Shown here: in pieces, positions 1-12,500 of the stretch
How positions within the stretch are numbered: the first letter of the stretch is position 1
Layout: each line of letters begins with the position of its first letter
Translations under genes and position numbers: made by a program
DNA from: Rhodocollybia butyracea
Taxonomy: Eukaryota; Basidiomycota; Agaricomycetes; Agaricales; Omphalotaceae
Assembly: GCA_015501585.1 (NCBI GenBank)
Contig: JADNRY010000332.1
Coordinates: forward strand, 1-64,000
DNA: 64,000 nucleotides
Reading direction: 5' to 3'
Notes under the pieces: generated by a model
Database searches by the model: none
The model's input: the letters and a program-made list of their open reading frames with translations, nothing else
What the model was told of the DNA's origin: nothing

Positions 1-1105
1 TGGCAGCGGAAGAACCACTCTGCCATATGCGCATGAGAATCTTTGATTGACATTTAATTATGTGCCACCTGTCATTGATATCTATTGTGACTAACAATAA
101 ATAATTGTAAAATCTCTGGACTTGTTGTAACAAGTCAATAATTATTAAAAGCGTGTTAAGTAATGGCTCAATGGGCAGTTGCGGAATGTTTGAGTTGTTA
201 TGAAAGACCGGGTGATTCTCGATAAGAGTAAGGACAAAGTGGAAAACCTTTGGAGTAACACAAAGCATATCCACAAAGTGTTTATGATTCCACAAGTCTC
301 CAGCATAAGCCATGCTAGTGTGTATAAGTTTTCACATTTGGGGACAGGGTATCTAGGTTGGAGATACCAAGTCTCAAGCAAGACTCTGAGCACAGAGATA
401 TCAAAGCCAAATTGATGGAGGTAGGCCTTGTGATCAGTCGGTGGAGTGAATTGATTGCGGATAGACATAAGTAGGAGATATGTGCATAGCGTATGTTCTC
501 GACTGCTTAGCTTTTGAGGCATGTAACGCCTGTTGCAAGAGTGACAAAAGTGAATCATGTTTATACAAAAGTTTATTCAGAATTTAGCCGAACTTTGAGC
601 ATCCCTATTGGGCCGTTCTGGAGATCCTTTTGAATACAGTATTATACTGGTCAGATTTCTGTAATACCCAGCACAACTTACCACATTCACAAGAGTTCAG
701 GCATCAATATCTTTACCTTTATGCTGGTGCTCAAGGTCCTACTTCCTGATTTGTATCCCTCACGGCGCTAATGTCAAGAATGAATTGATGATGAATGATC
801 CGAGGGGGCAGGCCCTTCCGGCTTTCCATAGTTAACTATTTATACAGTTTCAGAGGGTACGAGAATGGATCCATAAATAGAGCAACATGAGAGTCTGTAA
901 ATAAAGATGACATAGGAATATGAATCTATAAATAAAACGTTCAGTACAAAGAGATCAGCTTGTGATATTGTCTGGCTATATTAGTAAGGTGGAATGAGTA
1001 ATAACACCGCACAGGTTCCGATGACATCATTACTGAGTGATCATCACATATCATCAAACAAAATGAAATGAAGTTGGTGACAAATGATATTATCAAAGAA
1101 AAACA
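1..1105. other. Intergenic, no gene seen
   Basis: No reading frame here looks like a known family, and no intron-joined model could be built. The longest frame (145-558, minus) has no recognisable domain. The stretch is AT-rich and serves as the downstream flank of the CHAT gene, whose stop codon is at 1106-1108. Confidence 0.5.
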
Positions 1106-4100
1106 TTATACTCCAATGTGGATGAAAGGGACCCAAGTAGCAAATGAAGGCTGGGTATTCAGTTGAAGGTTTTGGATTGCATAATGTAATGCTTCTGCTA
1201 CTTGGGTGCTGTCATTCTTACCATCCTTAAACAAAAACCTGTATACATCATTGGCTACTTGTGGAGCATGGGAGTCACTGATAGACCACATTGTAGCTAT
1301 GACACTGCGGTACCCTGCTGAGAGCATTCCAGCTGCAAGATGAACTGCTTCTGTTGACAGGTTCTCATCACCAGTTGCAGTCTGACAGGCAGAAAGGAAT
1401 GCAAGACCCTTGGGTGGAAGTTGCATTGTTATTATGTCATTTATTGTTAGCTTAGAGTTATTCTCTAAAAGTAAACCACTCTGAAGTGGATCTTGACTAT
1501 CCTGAGTTCCATGACAAGCAAAGTGAGCCCATTCATGTCTTCTCATTTCTTCTGCAACCCTTGCAACAGTTGCATTTGAGCCTTTCAGTGTTTTTACTGT
1601 TATTGAATCCCCTGCATATTTTTGAATATAATCCAATTCAGTTTCAACTCCAGGAAGAGTGGATGGCTGGGCAACAGCAAGAACTTTCAGATCTCTTGGT
1701 TGATTTGAGTAGGAGCTTTGAGCTTCCAGAAGAGCTGTCAATGATGGTGTATATGATGAAATAGCATATTCACTGAGCTTTGATCCCAGTGGTGCATTTG
1801 AAGAATAGTCTCCTGCAGCATGGATAGGCAGGAATGAAAATGATCCTGTAGAAACCCAGCAGATTCTTGTAAGATGATGAGTCTAAGAAATTTGATCAGA
1901 TATGCTGATTAATATACTAATCAGCAAAACATGCATGCACAGGAAGCCACTTTCCCGCACTGTACAGTGCTGGGGGCCACTACAAATTGCTGTATAGTGC
2001 CTGACAATGGCTCCTGCTCACCCATGTTTTGCTGATTAGTAGATGCTTGCAATAAACTTACTGTTAAAGCAAGGCCATCCACAATTGGTTTAGCAACCCT
2101 GATCCAAAGCATTAGAAGGATCCCTCGGAATGCTTCCTCTTTCACATCTGGATTCTGTCTCCACTTACGGCGAATACCCAACCTCTGTGAAAGATCATCT
2201 AAAACATCTCTATTTGGCAAGAACCCTGAACAAGTGCCTTGACCATAGTATACAGAGCTTGAAGCACTCTATCATTCAGGAATGGAAGTGGAATGTGTAG
2301 AACATCATCACTGAGTCCAGGTATAAGTACCAAAGCATCAGCCTGGATGTTATTTGAAATAAGTATGATGACTGGGTTATCTGTAGCAGCCATGGAGATT
2401 TCTGAAAATTGCTTTGGTAACAAGAATTTTTCAAACCCTGGTAATTTCCGAATCTCATTAATCAAACGGCGCCTTTGTTCAGCTATTTCATGGAAGTCCT
2501 TTGCAACTTCCAGAGTAAGACCATCATTGAGAAATATATCGGGGGCAGTAGCTTGAGTTTGCACAGTGAGTCTAGCAGACAGGCTCTCCAATTCCATGCC
2601 CTGTATGGGATATCTTTCTTTGAGTTTTGCAAAAGGTGCTCGGAGTTGGAGCAGCTGACTCCAAATGATTGAACAGCCTTGTTCAATCCACTCAACTGCT
2701 GTGGTACATTGACCTATTTTTATGGCAAATATTGAAGCATTGATGATGAAAGGTCGTACTTTTCTGATTTGATAGTGACGATTTTCAACCAAAGATCCCG
2801 GCCAGGCTAGCTCTGAAATGAGATTTACGCCAGTTACATATGCACAACTGGTTGATGAGTGATTTATATCCTGGGCTAGACGAGCCCAATGTGAGGCAGC
2901 TTCAAATTTTACTGAACTGCTACCAACAAGTGAACAAGCGGCACTTGAAAAATACTCGAGGGCCTTCAAAGCAACACTAGAATTAGGCTCCAGAGGATTA
3001 GTTTGCATCAGAAGGGTTTGTCCTATTGCAATTAGCATCCCAGTTTTTCCTGGATCGTCATCTGGAGTGGCATTAATGGCTTGCTGTTGTTTTTGCAAGG
3101 CTTCATTCAGGTCTTCCACAGCGCTAAGCTTCTGAAATCGAACTGCAAGGGAATGTCCAAGACTTTGTAACAATTTAGACCTGCTTGCATGATTATCTGG
3201 AAGAATGTCATTAGCCTGCCTTTTTTTCTGCACAGCCTGATTGAGGTCTGCTATATCACCCAGCAAACTAAATCGATTTGCAAGGCAACTTGCATAACTT
3301 TCCAAAAACTGAGGCTTATTAGGGTGGTCATTTGGAGTCAAATCCATTGCTTGCTGCTTTCGTAGTACTGCTGCGTTAAGATCTTCCACATCATGTAACC
3401 TATTGAATCGAATTTCAAGAGAATGTCCAAGTTTGCTTAACCAGCGAGGCTTATCAATGTTAGCATCCGAGGTCAGATCTACAGCTTTCTGCATTTGAAG
3501 CACAGCCTCATTAAGGTCTTTAACCTCCCCAAGTTCAACGAATCGAGTTTGAAGGGAACTCCCAAGATTATCCAATAGTAGAGGCTTATCAGAGTGGCTG
3601 TCTGAGGTCAGATTAACAGCTTGCTGTAATTTGAGCACAGCCTCATTGATCTTTTGCACATCACCAAGCCTACGAAATTGGGAATCAAGAGATTTCCCGA
3701 GATTGTTTAACCTTTTAGGCTTATCAGGGTGATCATGTGGGGTCAAATCAACAGCTTTGCGCAGTTTGAGTACAGCATTACTGAGGTCTTTCACATCACC
3801 AAACCTATGAAATCGAGTCTCAAGGGAGCCTCCAAGGTTGCTCAACCAGCCAGGCTTATTAGGATGGACATCTGGTGTCATATCAACAGCTTGCTGGCTT
3901 TTTAGGATGGCCTCATTGAGGTCTTTGACATCCCCAAACCTATTGAATCGAAAAGCAAGGGAAACTCCCAGGTTGTTTAGATTTCCAGGCCTACCAGGGT
4001 GGCCAGCTGGGGTAAGGTCAGCTGCTTCCCGATGTTTCAGGACTGCATCATGGAGGTCTTCAACATTACTGGTTTTGCTGAAGCGGGTCATAAGGCAGCT

Positions 4101-5579
4101 TGCCAGGCTGTTTAACCCTGCAAACTTAGCTGGATTGTCATATGCAGCTAATGTGACAGCTTCATGGTGCTTCAATACAGCATTTTCAAGGTCTTTGACA
4201 TCACCAGCTACATTGAATCTAGTGTGGAGGGACTGTCCAAGGTTGTTTAACATTCGAGGTTTATCAAAGTGGCCATCTGGGAGCAAATTAATGGCTTGCT
4301 GTATTCTTATCACAGCTTCATTGAGGTCCCTGATGTCACCAATCCGATGAAATTGAGTGTGAAGAGAACGGCCAAGGTTGTCTGACATTCGAGGCTTATC
4401 AAAGTGGCCATCTGCAGTCTTCTCAACTGCTTGCCGCAGTTTGAGCACAGCCTCACTGAGGTCCTTGACCTCACCAAGCACATTGAACCGGATTGCAAGG
4501 GAACTTCCAAGATTGTTCAGCAGTGCAGCCTTGTCTGGGTGATTATCCAAAATTAATTTGTCAGCTTGCTGCAGTTTTAACACAGCTGCTTTGATGTCTT
4601 CCACATTTCCTAGCCTCTGAAATCGAGCTATAAGCGAGTTTCCTAGGTTGTGTAACCTTTGTGGCTTATCTGGGTGGCCATGTGGGCTCAAATCAACCAG
4701 TTGCTGGTTTTGAACCACAGCTTTATTGAGCTCTGCTACATCACCGAGCCTATTGAGTTGAATTTCAAGGGGACTGCCACTGTTATTGGCTATTTTCATG
4801 TTCATCTGAGTGGTCATGAGAGCCCACAGATTGATCCTTTTGAAGCACAACCTCTTGATGAGCAGATCTATGAGACTTATTTGAAAGCATAATTTTCTCT
4901 CTGTCAACCTGCATTTTCAGGGAAAGCAATTCTGGGGGAAGATTGTCTGAAAGATGTGTAACTTCACTTTGCACTTCCTTTTTGTAGCTCTCAGTGAGTG
5001 CTTCAATGTGTTCAGGACCATCACTTTGATGGCTTTCAACGAGCCACTCCGGAGCCTTGAACCCTATGCTTATAAAAAGCACAGCATTTTTTTCAATGCC
5101 ATCATGGACACTAAGTGTCATATCTGATTGATCTTCAATCAGTAAATGGTGATAAATGGAATGCAGCTTGTGTTACCGTTGCCTTGCATTGCAGCTGAAA
5201 AAATGGACTTTGGTGTGACTTCACATGATCCTAATGATTTTTTGCCCATGATTTGATTTTCTACCACAACTCCAATTGAAAATTGAGATGTGCAAATCCT
5301 GGAGTTCGAACCACATAGCATACAAAATTTCAAATTAGCACCCATTATATTTATGGTGACTTACAACTTAAAATCAACTGGAATTTTCCACAGTAACTGG
5401 TTTGAATTGGGATCTTGCTTTGTTGCTGCACTTTCCATTAAAACTTTACCATTGTACTTGTCAATGATTTGGGCATGCATTTGAGCATTAACAAGCAAAT
5501 TTTCTTTAGGGTAGGAAACTAGATTGACAGAGAGTTCTTTAGGTGAGTCAGCAATGGTTACAAAGTGAATGTGAGTCAT
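1106..5579 (-). CDS. C2-TPR-CHAT protein (caspase-like), two frame breaks
   Basis: A large multidomain protein. The start is taken as the ATG at 5579, after which a C2-like beta-rich domain begins. Exons 5579-5365, 5298-5177 and 5123 onward join in phase through GT..AG introns of 66 and 53 nt. Next come about 12 full 45-residue TPR-like repeats (4770-2900), each with a LNNLG-SL--RF-RLGDV-DL core. The C-terminal CHAT domain (1882-1106) carries the expected His (HFACHGTQ) and Cys (LSACQTATGDEN) of a caspase-like dyad and ends in a typical WVPFIHIG. A phase-0 intron (2061-1883) joins the linker to CHAT and contains a MITE. Two frame breaks remain, near 4790 (C2/TPR) and near 2215 (after TPR), and no good intron bridges either. 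The copy is therefore a recent pseudogene, or the assembly has indels there. CHAT proteins are peptidases used in defence or cell-death pathways in other organisms; that role is only inferred here. Confidence 0.85.
1915..2041. mobile_element. 127-bp MITE (copy 1) inside a CHAT-gene intron
   Basis: Perfect 19-bp terminal inverted repeats tactaatcagcaaaacatg (1915-1933) and its complement (2023-2041). The outer TA on each side suits a TA target duplication, as in Tc1/mariner-type elements. No coding capacity. Diverged relatives lie at 23267-23390 (inverted relative to this copy) and 38533-38675. Removing this copy would leave a host intron of about 52 nt, the size normal for this genome. Confidence 0.85.
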
Positions 5580-7512
5580 ATTCTGCGACCTTGAATATGA
5601 AACTGGCTGTAAGATATTAGATTTATTACTAACCAATGAAAGAAGCAAAACCTACAATTTCACAAGTTCTAACATTACTTATAGTAGCAAAATGAGATTT
5701 TGGTATCACTGTTGGCTTGGTTGGGGCTTCGTAAATTATTTTGATGACAGTCCTCGAAGTCACTATATATACAAGCACTCAAAATCATGATCCATTGATA
5801 TCGACGCATTATGTGATCACCACTAGCGAGTGGGAGTGCTTACATCTTTTCCCAGGATCATTGATCAGTGAATCTTAAATTCTTAATAATCATAATACAA
5901 AGAGAGTTCTGGGATAACACGAGCTGGAGAACTTTGAACAGGTATTTAAATCAGTAAATATTAACCGGTACATGGATCAAATGACACCATCAAATTCTTT
6001 AAATACGAAACACTGAGCTAAATAAAGTTCTAAGGACTCGGAATCGATCGGACGTCGCTCCACTGGTGACGTTGTTGAAATTTCCTGTTTTGAATAAGTC
6101 GGATGATGAACACGAGAGCTCCACCTTAATGCTATCTCACTATCATCATGGATGAAGCATGGATGAAGCCTTGTAACTGGGGTCGGTACTTGGGATAGCG
6201 GTTGTGTACAATGTGTAGCAGTAATGGTGGTGGTGATGAGAGGATGAGAGGAAAATAAGCGAATGACTGTTCAACCATCATCCAACCACCATATATCCCG
6301 AGCCGTTACCCGAGTCCACACCAGTCACTGCGAGGCCGCATATCTGATGAGAGGAGTCGCGCAGATTTTAGCAATACCATCAGTACTAAGTAGGTTTAGT
6401 ACACATTTAACTTGAATCTTGACAACAAGATACTGAATATTTCATTCAAAGGCAAAATCTCAACAAAACCTTGTTTGTTGAGTGTTTATAGTATTTGTTT
6501 ATTGTACTTTTCAATAATAATGACATGCGGAAAAACAAAAAACTTTTTGTCTACTGGATGGATAGGCGCGGCGCCTATTTTTCTGAATCACATGGCATAT
6601 GGCCATACCATGCCAGCCCTCGGCATGTAAGTGTTGCACCATTTCTTACCATATAAGGCAATAGCTGCAACGATTTTGCAGTCGGTGGTGCGCCAAATGT
6701 GCGCAGTTATTGCCTTATATAGTAAGAAATATTGACCTTGGCTTGGCGGCCACCCCATGTGATTCAGAGAAATAGGCGCCACGCTAAACAGACCGGCTGG
6801 ACCAACGGCTGGACAAAAGTTTTTTTTTTTTCGGAATGTCATTATTATTGAAAAGCACTATAATATTGTACATAGAGGTATAAATACGGTATCTGTTTGG
6901 AGTACAGTAAACCAAGTACTGTACTAAGCTCTGCAAATCCGCTCATTTAATGAATTTTTTAAAGATGTTCAAATGGTGTCGGACATGTCCAGCCATGTTT
7001 AAAAAACTTAGATCCAGTTTCTTCGCCAATGGAAAAAGTGTTATTTTGAGGACATTGATTGATTCTTTGCTTCCAACAGCTTGTAGATCATCCAGACCTT
7101 TCTTCAGCGGGCCTCCCGTTGAGCTCTGAAATTCCCCATCTCTCTTGTGCTAAGCAACGCGGATTCAGCTTTCCATCGTTAGATACATATAATCAGCCAG
7201 TGTCCACTCCAAGCTTTTACTAGCCCTCCAAGCTTTCACCTGAACCCAGACAAGAACCGCAACTCAAGACAGAGTAACAGAAAGCAAGACATGACATTCC
7301 AAATCGCAGGCGTCGTATGGTATACTGAAGCCTACTCTTATGCACAAATATCACATATACTTGTACATGTAACAGTACAGCCAGTTACCTAGTCGTAGTA
7401 CCATCAATGTACATAACCCCACAACGGTATATCAAATGAATTAGTACCTCTCTAATAATCTAACAACACGATCTCATATCACCGCCCCATCACAGAATGC
7501 ACTAAATCAGTC
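5580..7512. other. Intergenic; one fold-back element
   Basis: There is no supportable gene. The main content is the inverted-repeat element at 6507-6855. The remainder, including the presumed promoter region of the CHAT gene (5580-6400), shows no motif I can call with confidence. Confidence 0.5.
6507..6855. mobile_element. 349-bp fold-back (long inverted repeat) element
   Basis: The ends are perfect 20-bp inverted repeats (6507-6526 and 6836-6855, ctttt-caataataatgacat). The arms continue inward with good but imperfect pairing: an A-run/CTTTT block, a GGCGCC-TATTT-CTGAATCACATGG block (about 6567-6594 against 6758-6781), and an inner TTTCTTAC-ATATAAGGCAAT pair. Nearly the whole element can fold into one long hairpin. 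It has no ORF of substance, so it is a non-autonomous DNA transposon or fold-back element. Confidence 0.75.
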
Positions 7513-9569
7513 CTAGTCCTCCCCAGTCCCAGCTTCAGTATCCCCAGCGTCCTGCACGCCTGCAACTCTCGCCCAAAACATCCCCTCTTTGAGATGCACG
7601 ATCTCCGCCCACGTGCGTTCCTCCCAGGTCAAGTGCGTGATGTAGGTGTTTGGATCGGGGGAATCGGCAGGTTCGGTGGTGGAGGAAGAGAGCTTTGAGG
7701 GTGGGGTTGCAGAGGTAGATGTAGAGCCTTCGAGTGCGGTTTCAGAATCGAGGGGTGTTTCGGTTGGCTTGGAGGCGGAGGAAGAGGAAGTGTCGTTTTC
7801 GAGAGAGTTTTCGGGTGGTGCGGTGGAGGGTATGATGTCCGAGGTCTTCATTTCAGATGTAGATATTTCGGGACCCGAAACGTCGGATGCCTTTCCCTCG
7901 TTCTTTTCTCCTTCCCCTTTGTTGACGACAGCCTCAGCAGGCTGGGCGGTCCCCGGACCAGAAGTGCTTGAATCTAAACTCAAGCCATCCTTTGTGGACT
8001 CGTCTTTCGTATCTGAGTCCGCTGAAACTGGTGCAGCCACTGAAGCATCAGCAAGCGTAGTTTCGGGCGTTTCCGACGTTGTCACTTCATTGTTTGCTCT
8101 AGCATTCTCTTCCCCAAGTTCCTTCTCCGTTTTCTCTCCATCCGCAGCATTCTGCACCTCTTCCGTCTCCTCCGCACCCCCCACTGTGGCGTCAGCATTC
8201 GATTCCTTCACAGCCTCAGTTGCACTCCCAGCCGCGCGCCCATTTCCACCATCATCTGGCTTCAACAAGCCTGACCTTGACCCAGCTCCCCCAGGGGATC
8301 CCGATCCTGACATCGGTCTTGGGGCTCTTGCAACCGCACGTCGTGGAATCGGCGGCGGCACACCTACACCACGAGACAGCGTGCCTGGCCTCGAGGATGG
8401 AGTAGCAGGCCTGGAGTCAGGTAACGAGATTCTCCTCGGGTCTATAGGTGTCGTAGGCTGGACGGGGGAGTGTACTGGGGAATGGGTGGTAGGAGAGTCG
8501 GATATTACGGGCGTTGGATTCGGTCATGGTGGGGTTGGTGTTGGTGTTAAAGTTGTTGGTGTTGGGATTACTAGAATTCGAGTTGGAGGGGTCAGGATCG
8601 GTAGTGAAATCGGTGTTGGTATTGGTAGTAGGAGCTGTCGTGGGACTGCGCACAGATCCTTCTCGGCCTTCGTTGCGTTTTGGTAAAGGAGGAGGCGGGG
8701 CCGCTGAGCCGTTGGTTGTCGAATCCGAAGTGGTAAGCGACGGGTGTACAGGAGGCGGAAGGCCTACATCCAAACAAGGGTTATTCATGCTTCATCAACG
8801 AGAAAAAACAACGTACTAGCTCCTGTCTTTGTTGCCGTAGGCACGCCTGGCAGCTTCTTATCCTCAGTACTCGGCGTACTGGGTCTGCTTGCATTCCCAA
8901 TTCCGCTACCACTCCAAGAACCCGCCTTTTCAGTTAACAAACCCAAGCGACTCAAGCCCAGCGTCCCCCATAATCCCCGTTTTCGTGGCAGTGTGGCAGG
9001 CGGCGCTTTCTCCAGCTGAGCGTGCGTAGGATGAACAGGCGGAGCAGTTGAAGGTATAATCGACGAATTTGGGTTTGGATTGGAGTTGTGTGAGCTTGAG
9101 GTACCATTAAGTAAGAGTAGCATCGGTAGTTGAACTGATGCTCTTCGCCCCAAACCTTTGAACCTCTGTATCCATCCAGAGAATGATGAAGAGAATGATG
9201 TAACACCGGACAAATGGGGTAAATTGTCGAAGAAGTGAGTGCCGTGGTAGAACAGTGTGGAGGTGGCGGCGATGACCGTGTGTATAGTGTGCGCCGGAGC
9301 AACAGAGCCTGTAAAAAGGGAAAAGCTTTATTATACAGAAGACACATGCTTGTCTTGCATTATCCGGTGTATCCAAGTCCGGAGTCAAGATAGTAATACT
9401 GAGAACCTTGTGAGATTTCGAGGTCAGAGGAAGAGACGGCGGGAGAGATTTACCTATCCTCGTTCATAATCCTTGCTAACCAGACAACATTGTCATTGCC
9501 AGCAACGATGCAGGCACTCGTACTGGCGCAAAGTACAGAGATGACCGACAACCTCGTGATACGGTACAT
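7513..9569 (-). CDS. Unrecognised 604-aa Pro/Ser/Thr-rich protein, five exons
   Basis: A consistent five-exon model exists: 9569-9454, 9398-9346, 9308-8817, 8763-8572 and 8474-7513. All junctions are GT..AG, and phases 2,1,1,1 close on a stop (1815 nt in total). Intron sizes are 55, 37, 53 and 97 nt. The N-terminus is hydrophobic (about residues 1-35) and could be a signal anchor; an ATG 126 nt further upstream is also in frame. The middle is low-complexity Asn/Thr/Pro. A PPPIPRRA patch follows, then a long acidic Ser/Thr/Glu stretch and a short C-terminal conserved-looking block (TWEERTWAEIVHLKEGMFWA). I do not recognise the family. The last block faintly recalls C-termini of fungal Sec2-type Rab exchange factors, but the coiled coil expected there is absent. 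The region is CpG/GC-rich relative to its surroundings and opens spurious frames on the plus strand. Confidence 0.65.
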
Positions 9570-12500
9570 GTCTTTCAAAAATCTTCGTTCTCGAACGAAT
9601 CCGATGTTTCTTCTACAAACTTTCCTTTCCCAATATTTCTTCCCAATTCCACTGTCTCTCACTTTCTCCCTTCCTATCTTTCCCAATGCCTCCACTCAGT
9701 GCCCCTTCAATGCTTCATTTTTGCCCAATTTCTGTTCAACCAAGATGTTTACCTTCTGCATTAGCTTGTGAGTATGCACCGTGCTCAAGGATCAGATTGA
9801 TTTGAGAAAAGCGTAGAGTTTACGTTTAGCGCTTAGTCTCTAAGTAGGAGCTTTGTCGTCGTCGTTCGTGGTAAGCTGCCGTGAGAATAACACTCCTGAT
9901 GCTATTACTAATTAAAGTTTGCCCAATCCATTTAGGTTTCACGAATGTAGCACGATACACAACATACACGAGGTCAGAGCATCGACGCTTGTCTGATTTC
10001 AACTCGTAGAAGTATATTTCCCAGCGTGTTGAGGTCCCAACTTGGCGTAACTGGAAAAGCCTGAAACATCGCTCTTAAGAGCAAATATTTCTGAGGCAGA
10101 AGCCGAGATAAAGAACCTCGAAACTGATTCAAATTGAGATCAATCCGACCACAAGACGAGCTCTAAAACTTGAAGAATGTTCTATCTCCCATTCGAACGT
10201 CGAGTACCGCTGGATGTACTTGCCGAAATATATCTTCTACCATGCATACGGGACTACTGGTTTGAATAGACGCGCTACCTTGGCAGAGTACCGCCGAATA
10301 AGAATGAGAAAACAACTCCGCTTCGACATTGCTCGGACCAGTTTCATATCGGATAGATGACCCGACTCAGCAATGAACTGAACAGACGAGATTCAATCGA
10401 TGGGATTACTGGAGAAGAGGCACATTTTTTCATCGTGACGACTGTGCATCGAGGACCGGAATTGAGTGTTGGAAGGGAGGAAGGAAGCGATGACAGAGAG
10501 AGGGTGAATGCTGCACAGGTTTGATCTTGGTGAGAGTTGTTCACTTGGCCATTAGGATTCTCGTCATTTGCGCTATTATTCAAGCGGCTCGGTCAGTTTC
10601 CCAGTAGTTCCAGTGTATGTGCATTCGGGTTTTGCACAGACCTTGTTTGCAGCCGTGGTTGCATGATTTGTGGGTCGCTCAAGGGACGGGACTGGCCAGA
10701 TGGCTGTCCTGGCAGTATCTGACTAAATTTCCACGAAGCCTATCCTGCGCTGTCATCTCCTAGTTGATCTTTGAGTCATCATATGGTTCTCTAGGGTGTT
10801 CTCTATGCATGCAAAAGTTGATTCATTACATAGACGGCTCGGAGGAAATACTTACTCGACATAATGAAAAATCTGGATAAGTGCGGCTTCTATTGCGGCC
10901 ATTGATCCCCTATTTTGTTCTCTACTTCGAGGAAGTTACAAGATGACTCGGAGGGAGGATTACTTATACTTCAAGGGCCGTGAGGATGGAAAAGCGGAGC
11001 ATCATCAGAGTCGCCTGTAGTGCAGCCATCTGGACTCGGATATTCATCATAGGTCACTACTACTACTAAGTAATACCACTGTACCACTTACTAGTAATTG
11101 TCCAGATCCGATCATTGGGATTCACTGCTTAACATTGGAAAATACTGCAAAAACCGTGGTTTGTGGGACAACAGTGTCGTAGGTAATTGGCGCAGTGGGG
11201 ACTCAGAGCCGTGAGGCTCAGACAACGAGAGATAAGAGATATTGTTCTATACTACTTGGCCTTCATATCAGGCCTTATATACTACAGTGCGGGTACTCTA
11301 CAAGGTATCTACCGGCTCTGTAAGTATTAGTAAGTAGCTAGTAAATAGTTAGTAAGGAAATACGGAGTGTAATAATTACCGACACCAGATCCGGAGTTGC
11401 ATATTCCGGTGTCAAAGCATCGCATCACAACAAACAGGATATGAGCATAGGTTGGGATTCCAATGCTCTTCTTTGCTGATACACATCCTGAACAATCTTG
11501 GAACAATCTTGGCGAACTTGTACCAGGTCACAGTGAGCAAGTTCACTTCACATGTAAATGGTATCTCTCAAATAGAAGATGCAATCAGGCCAGGAAAGAG
11601 TGGCTGGTGTTGTAAATACTCGGCGCAGGGACTGAATAAGCTGTGAGGCTCGAGAGATAGAAGAGACTGATTGAAGACTATAGGTACTGGCTTTAGAGAA
11701 AGCCTTATATACTGTGCACAATAATAGATATCTCTAAGGTAGTCCGGTACATACGAGGTATCAATAACCGGGTGAGTAATGATTGGTAAGTACTCCGGAG
11801 TTGTATCATATCCGATATGGGATTATCAAAGCGTTACATACAACAGCTGGTTGGCCCGGAATGCAACACTCAAAAGCCTGCCGCAGGGGGAGAGCTGCGG
11901 CCTGGGTCAACTTCTCAGATCTCTGCGTCAAAGAATGGTAAGTACTATGCTGACCCTGCCTAGTTCGCGTCCTTCCAAGCGATTTAAACAGTGTCCATAT
12001 ATATTCGTGATATGATATATCTCATAGGACTGGAGATGATCGATGAGCAGTTACACAGTAGACATCCTTTATACACTAATATTAATAAAAGGACCGCCAA
12101 GACCCTTCATCCCACATGTCTCCTCACGGCACTGGTCTGAATTCATACACCTGATTATAGCTACCGCTAACAAGTTGAAGTGTACTAGAGCCCGAATTAG
12201 AGTGATTTAGCGCGACAGCAGGCCCCCTGTTGACGCTGTTCCAAAGCTGGATCCTGTAAATCCTTTGGAGATTCCACTGAATTATTGCCTACATGAACGT
12301 GTTTCTGCCGTGTGGGGCAAGCTTCCAACCGATCTGGAAAGAACCCATCTCTACTCTCTTGCCCACTGGGTTATTTACGTTGGACAACATGAGAAATCTC
12401 CCCGTCTGCGTGTTTTGTAGCGTCCAGTATGGACCAGGGTATTGGACAGCCCTCCACTACAGATCCATCACAGGTCTGAGAGCGTTGAAATGAGACATAT

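Noticed and set aside
145..558. 137-codon minus-strand ORF
   Set aside because: No start context, domain or intron signature; composition like surrounding non-coding DNA.
7646..8686. 346-codon plus-strand ORF
   Set aside because: Opposite-strand shadow of the Pro/Ser-rich gene; its Val/Gly/Ser composition is the mirror of the real exons.
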